Assembly: GCA_016934875.1 (NCBI GenBank)
Contig: JAFGSC010000333.1
Coordinates: 1-6,838 of the forward strand
DNA: 6,838 nucleotides
Reading direction: 5' to 3'
Source of the DNA: Candidatus Atribacteria bacterium
GTDB lineage: Bacteria; Atribacterota; Phoenicimicrobiia; Phoenicimicrobiales; Stramentimicrobiaceae
Shown here piece after piece: positions 5,341-6,838 of this stretch. A model generated the notes under the pieces. It saw nothing but the letters and a program-made list of their open reading frames with translations. It made no database searches and had not been told where the DNA came from. The stretch's first letter is position 1. Each line of letters begins with the position of its first letter. The position numbers were made by a program, and so were the translations under genes.

Positions 5341-6696
5341 ATAGGTGAATCAATAATTATAGGAAAGAATAACAAAAAGAAAGAATTACAACAAAGAGCA
5401 AAAGAAATGTATTATAACCAAGGACATTCAATCGAAGATATTGCAGTTGAATTAAGTAAATCGAAGAGGACCATTTATAGGTGGTTGGGTCTTGTAAACC
5501 AAGAACTTTTATCCGTCTCCCACAAATCTAAAAAGAAATCGGGACGCCCTAAAATATATCCCCTGGAAATTATCAATCGAATTATCGAATTAAAAAAAGA
5601 ATTACCACAAAGAAGTGCACCATTAGTGCATAAATGGCTGAAAGAAGAGTTTCCCGATGCCTGCCCCTCCATCCCTTACATCCAGAAAATTGTCAGAGAT
5701 CAGGGACTTAGTAATAATACAACCGACCGAAGTAAAGGGTATCGTCGCTTCCAGAGAAGTAAACCCAATGACATGTGGCAAATAGATATCGCCGGTGTTC
5801 AAACGGTTGGCTATTTGAAGCAAGTGTATTTGATTGCGTTACTCGATGATTGCTCGAGGTACATCGTGTCAGCTCGATATTTCAAGGACCAAACAGCTCC
5901 TAACGTGATAATGATCGTTCGAGATGCCATCTTGGCATATGGAAGACCAAATGAGATTCTTGCCGATAATGGCGCTCAATTCAAAAATATTCTTGGGGAG
6001 CTGGCAACAAAATATTCGAAGTTGTTAAAATCTCTGGGCATCAAACCCATTTTTGCCAGCCCATATCATCCGCAGACCAAGGGAAAGTTGGAAAGATGGT
6101 TTAAAACCGTGAATCAGATGTTTCTTATTGAAGCCCGATTTTTTATTAAAAACAATCCTGAAAGTACGCTAGCCGATTTGAATCGAATGCTTGAAGAATG
6201 GGTCAAATGGTACAATAACGAGAAATCACATCGAAGTCTACCCAATAAATGTCGACCTGCGAAGATATTTTTTGAAACTGAGGATCGTATCTTCAGACCC
6301 CTTCAAGCGAACGTGAATTGGAACCGTTGGTTGCACGAGTTGACACAAAGGAAGGTCAATAAATACAATGAAATCCATTACAAGTCGCAATTATTTAGCG
6401 TGCCTCCTGGATATTCAGGATCAAAAGTTGATGTGATCGAATACGAGGATAAAATAGAGATTTATTTCAAAGAGAATGTGATAATCACCCATCCGTATGG
6501 TGTGAGGATTAACCCCGAGAAAATAGTTAAAAGCAAGCGAAAAATAAGAAAAAATGGTACCATTGCATATAATGGAAAGACGTATTCAATCGATTACAAG
6601 CTGGCGAATAAGACCGTTGAGGTCCAAGAGGCTGACGATGGCCGTAAGCTCTTGGTTTACCTCAACGATAAACTTATAAAAACATTAAATCTATAA
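5323..6696 (+). CDS. DDE transposase, IS481/IS3-like with integrase (rve) core
   Basis: The 457-residue protein is a complete transposase. An N-terminal helix-turn-helix (about 21-56; SIEDIAVELSKSKRTIYRWL) and a second helical DNA-binding segment (75-130) precede the RNase H-like integrase core (145-265). The catalytic triad is D155 (WQID), D215 (ADNGAQF) and E257 (KGKLERW). The D-to-E spacing is 41 residues against the usual 35 or so, from a short insertion before SLGIKPIFASPYHPQT. YNNEKSHRSL (297-306) is the typical post-core motif. The C-terminus has two similar small beta-barrel units (about 349-389 and 411-454), reminiscent of IstA/Mu C-terminal barrels. The start at 5323 fits the TATA-like box 26 nt upstream; M6 at 5338 is the alternative. 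All catalytic residues are present, so it may be active. Family placement between IS481 and relatives is not certain. Confidence 0.93.
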   Translation: MLNYSMIGESIIIGKNNKKKELQQRAKEMYYNQGHSIEDIAVELSKSKRTIYRWLGLVNQELLSVSHKSKKKSGRPKIYPLEIINRIIELKKELPQRSAPLVHKWLKEEFPDACPSIPYIQKIVRDQGLSNNTTDRSKGYRRFQRSKPNDMWQIDIAGVQTVGYLKQVYLIALLDDCSRYIVSARYFKDQTAPNVIMIVRDAILAYGRPNEILADNGAQFKNILGELATKYSKLLKSLGIKPIFASPYHPQTKGKLERWFKTVNQMFLIEARFFIKNNPESTLADLNRMLEEWVKWYNNEKSHRSLPNKCRPAKIFFETEDRIFRPLQANVNWNRWLHELTQRKVNKYNEIHYKSQLFSVPPGYSGSKVDVIEYEDKIEIYFKENVIITHPYGVRINPEKIVKSKRKIRKNGTIAYNGKTYSIDYKLANKTVEVQEADDGRKLLVYLNDKLIKTLNL

Positions 6697-6732
6697 GATT
6701 TAATGAAATTAAATAATTTTTTATTTTTTATT
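6683..6732 (+). terminator. Transposase terminator hairpin and T-tract
   Basis: CATTAAATCT (6683-6692) and AGATTTAATG (6696-6705) form a perfect 10-bp stem with a 3-nt loop. The stop codon TAA (6694-6696) sits at the loop. A T-rich run follows at 6717-6732. The stem is all but G/C-free, so termination probably relies on the U-tract, as is usual in archaea. Confidence 0.65.
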
Positions 6733-6777
6733 AAGGTCATTATTAACAGAAAAATATGGGGTAAAATCACAAAATCT

Positions 6778-6823
6778 GTGACAAAAAATGTCAAATAATT
6801 ATTATCGATTCGTGACAAAAAAT
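6778..6823. repeat. 34-bp-spaced direct repeat GTGACAAAAAAT at the IS right end
   Basis: The 12-mer GTGACAAAAAAT occurs at 6778-6789 and 6812-6823, on either side of the core inverted repeat. The inner copy also forms a TGACA/TGTCA hairpin with a 5-nt loop (6779-6793). They look like paired transposase-binding sites. Confidence 0.6.
6784..6808 (-). repeat. Right terminal inverted repeat of the IS (core)
   Basis: Read on the minus strand it gives TCGATAATAA then, after 6 nt, GACATTTTT, matching the left end at 5205-5228. Confidence 0.7.
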
Positions 6824-6838
6824 TATTATTACTAACAA

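Larger units (their letters stand above)
5205..6808 (+). mobile_element. Insertion sequence with DDE transposase (IS481/IS3-like)
   Basis: The interval is bounded by imperfect inverted repeats. On the left, TCGATAATAA (5205-5214) and GACATTTTT (5220-5228); on the right, the reverse complements at 6799-6808 and 6784-6792. It encloses a single intact transposase with its own promoter and terminator. The true tips probably lie slightly further out: TTTTGACA (5185-5192) and its near-inverted counterpart TGACAAAA (6813-6820) flank the core repeats. No target-site duplication can be defined because the right flank reaches the window edge. By eye the middle of the transposase gene is richer in G+C than the neighbouring host genes, which agrees with horizontal arrival. 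Confidence 0.75.

Noticed and set aside
5475..5823. Two overlapping minus-strand ORFs (65 and 66 residues)
   Set aside because: Both are antisense to the well-supported transposase and show no motifs.

Overview
The window reads as chromosomal DNA from an Asgard archaeon (Promethearchaeota, Lokiarchaeia-like; inferred). It is AT-rich. Its Ras/Rab-type GTPase has the divergent G3 motif WDFAGE. A second protein carries a cysteine/histidine block (CPSCG ... CAHHFQ ... SYQKVDF) that I recall from Asgard hypothetical proteins. Promoters look archaeal: TATA-like boxes sit about 25-30 nt upstream of the first start codon of several transcription units, while promoter-distal genes carry Shine-Dalgarno (SD) sites. 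No rRNA, tRNA or CRISPR array is visible.

Layout. Positions 1-366 are AT-rich without a supportable gene. Positions 367-1087 hold a two-gene unit: a small GTPase, then a 52-residue zinc-ribbon protein (TTG start) whose SD sits on the GTPase stop codon. Positions 1191-2479 hold a second unit: a CoiA-like nuclease and, overlapping it by 7 nt, a protein with a Cys/His-rich putative metal-binding module. Convergent to these, with a 2-bp gap, is an 87-residue beta-rich protein on the minus strand (2482-2745). Upstream of it on the same strand is a short 57-residue ORF (2856-3029) with its own TATA-like box. Divergent from that, positions 3198-5059 hold an LmbE/PIG-L-type deacetylase and a CPBP intramembrane protease coupled by an ATGA overlap. 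The last part (about 5205-6808) is an insertion sequence with an intact DDE transposase, imperfect terminal inverted repeats, a hairpin over the transposase start and a terminator hairpin at its stop.

How the genes may work together. The GTPase and zinc ribbon are probably co-translated and could act together. The nuclease and its Cys/His partner are translationally coupled, which suggests a DNA-processing pair of unknown biology. The deacetylase and the multi-pass protease probably serve envelope or membrane glycoconjugate/lipoprotein metabolism; the substrates cannot be read from sequence. The IS looks like a later insertion downstream of the protease gene. I found no clear new defence or mobile system beyond these. 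The best leads are the nuclease/Cys-His pair, the promoter-to-start geometry across the window, and the hairpin that would form the 5' end of the transposase mRNA.
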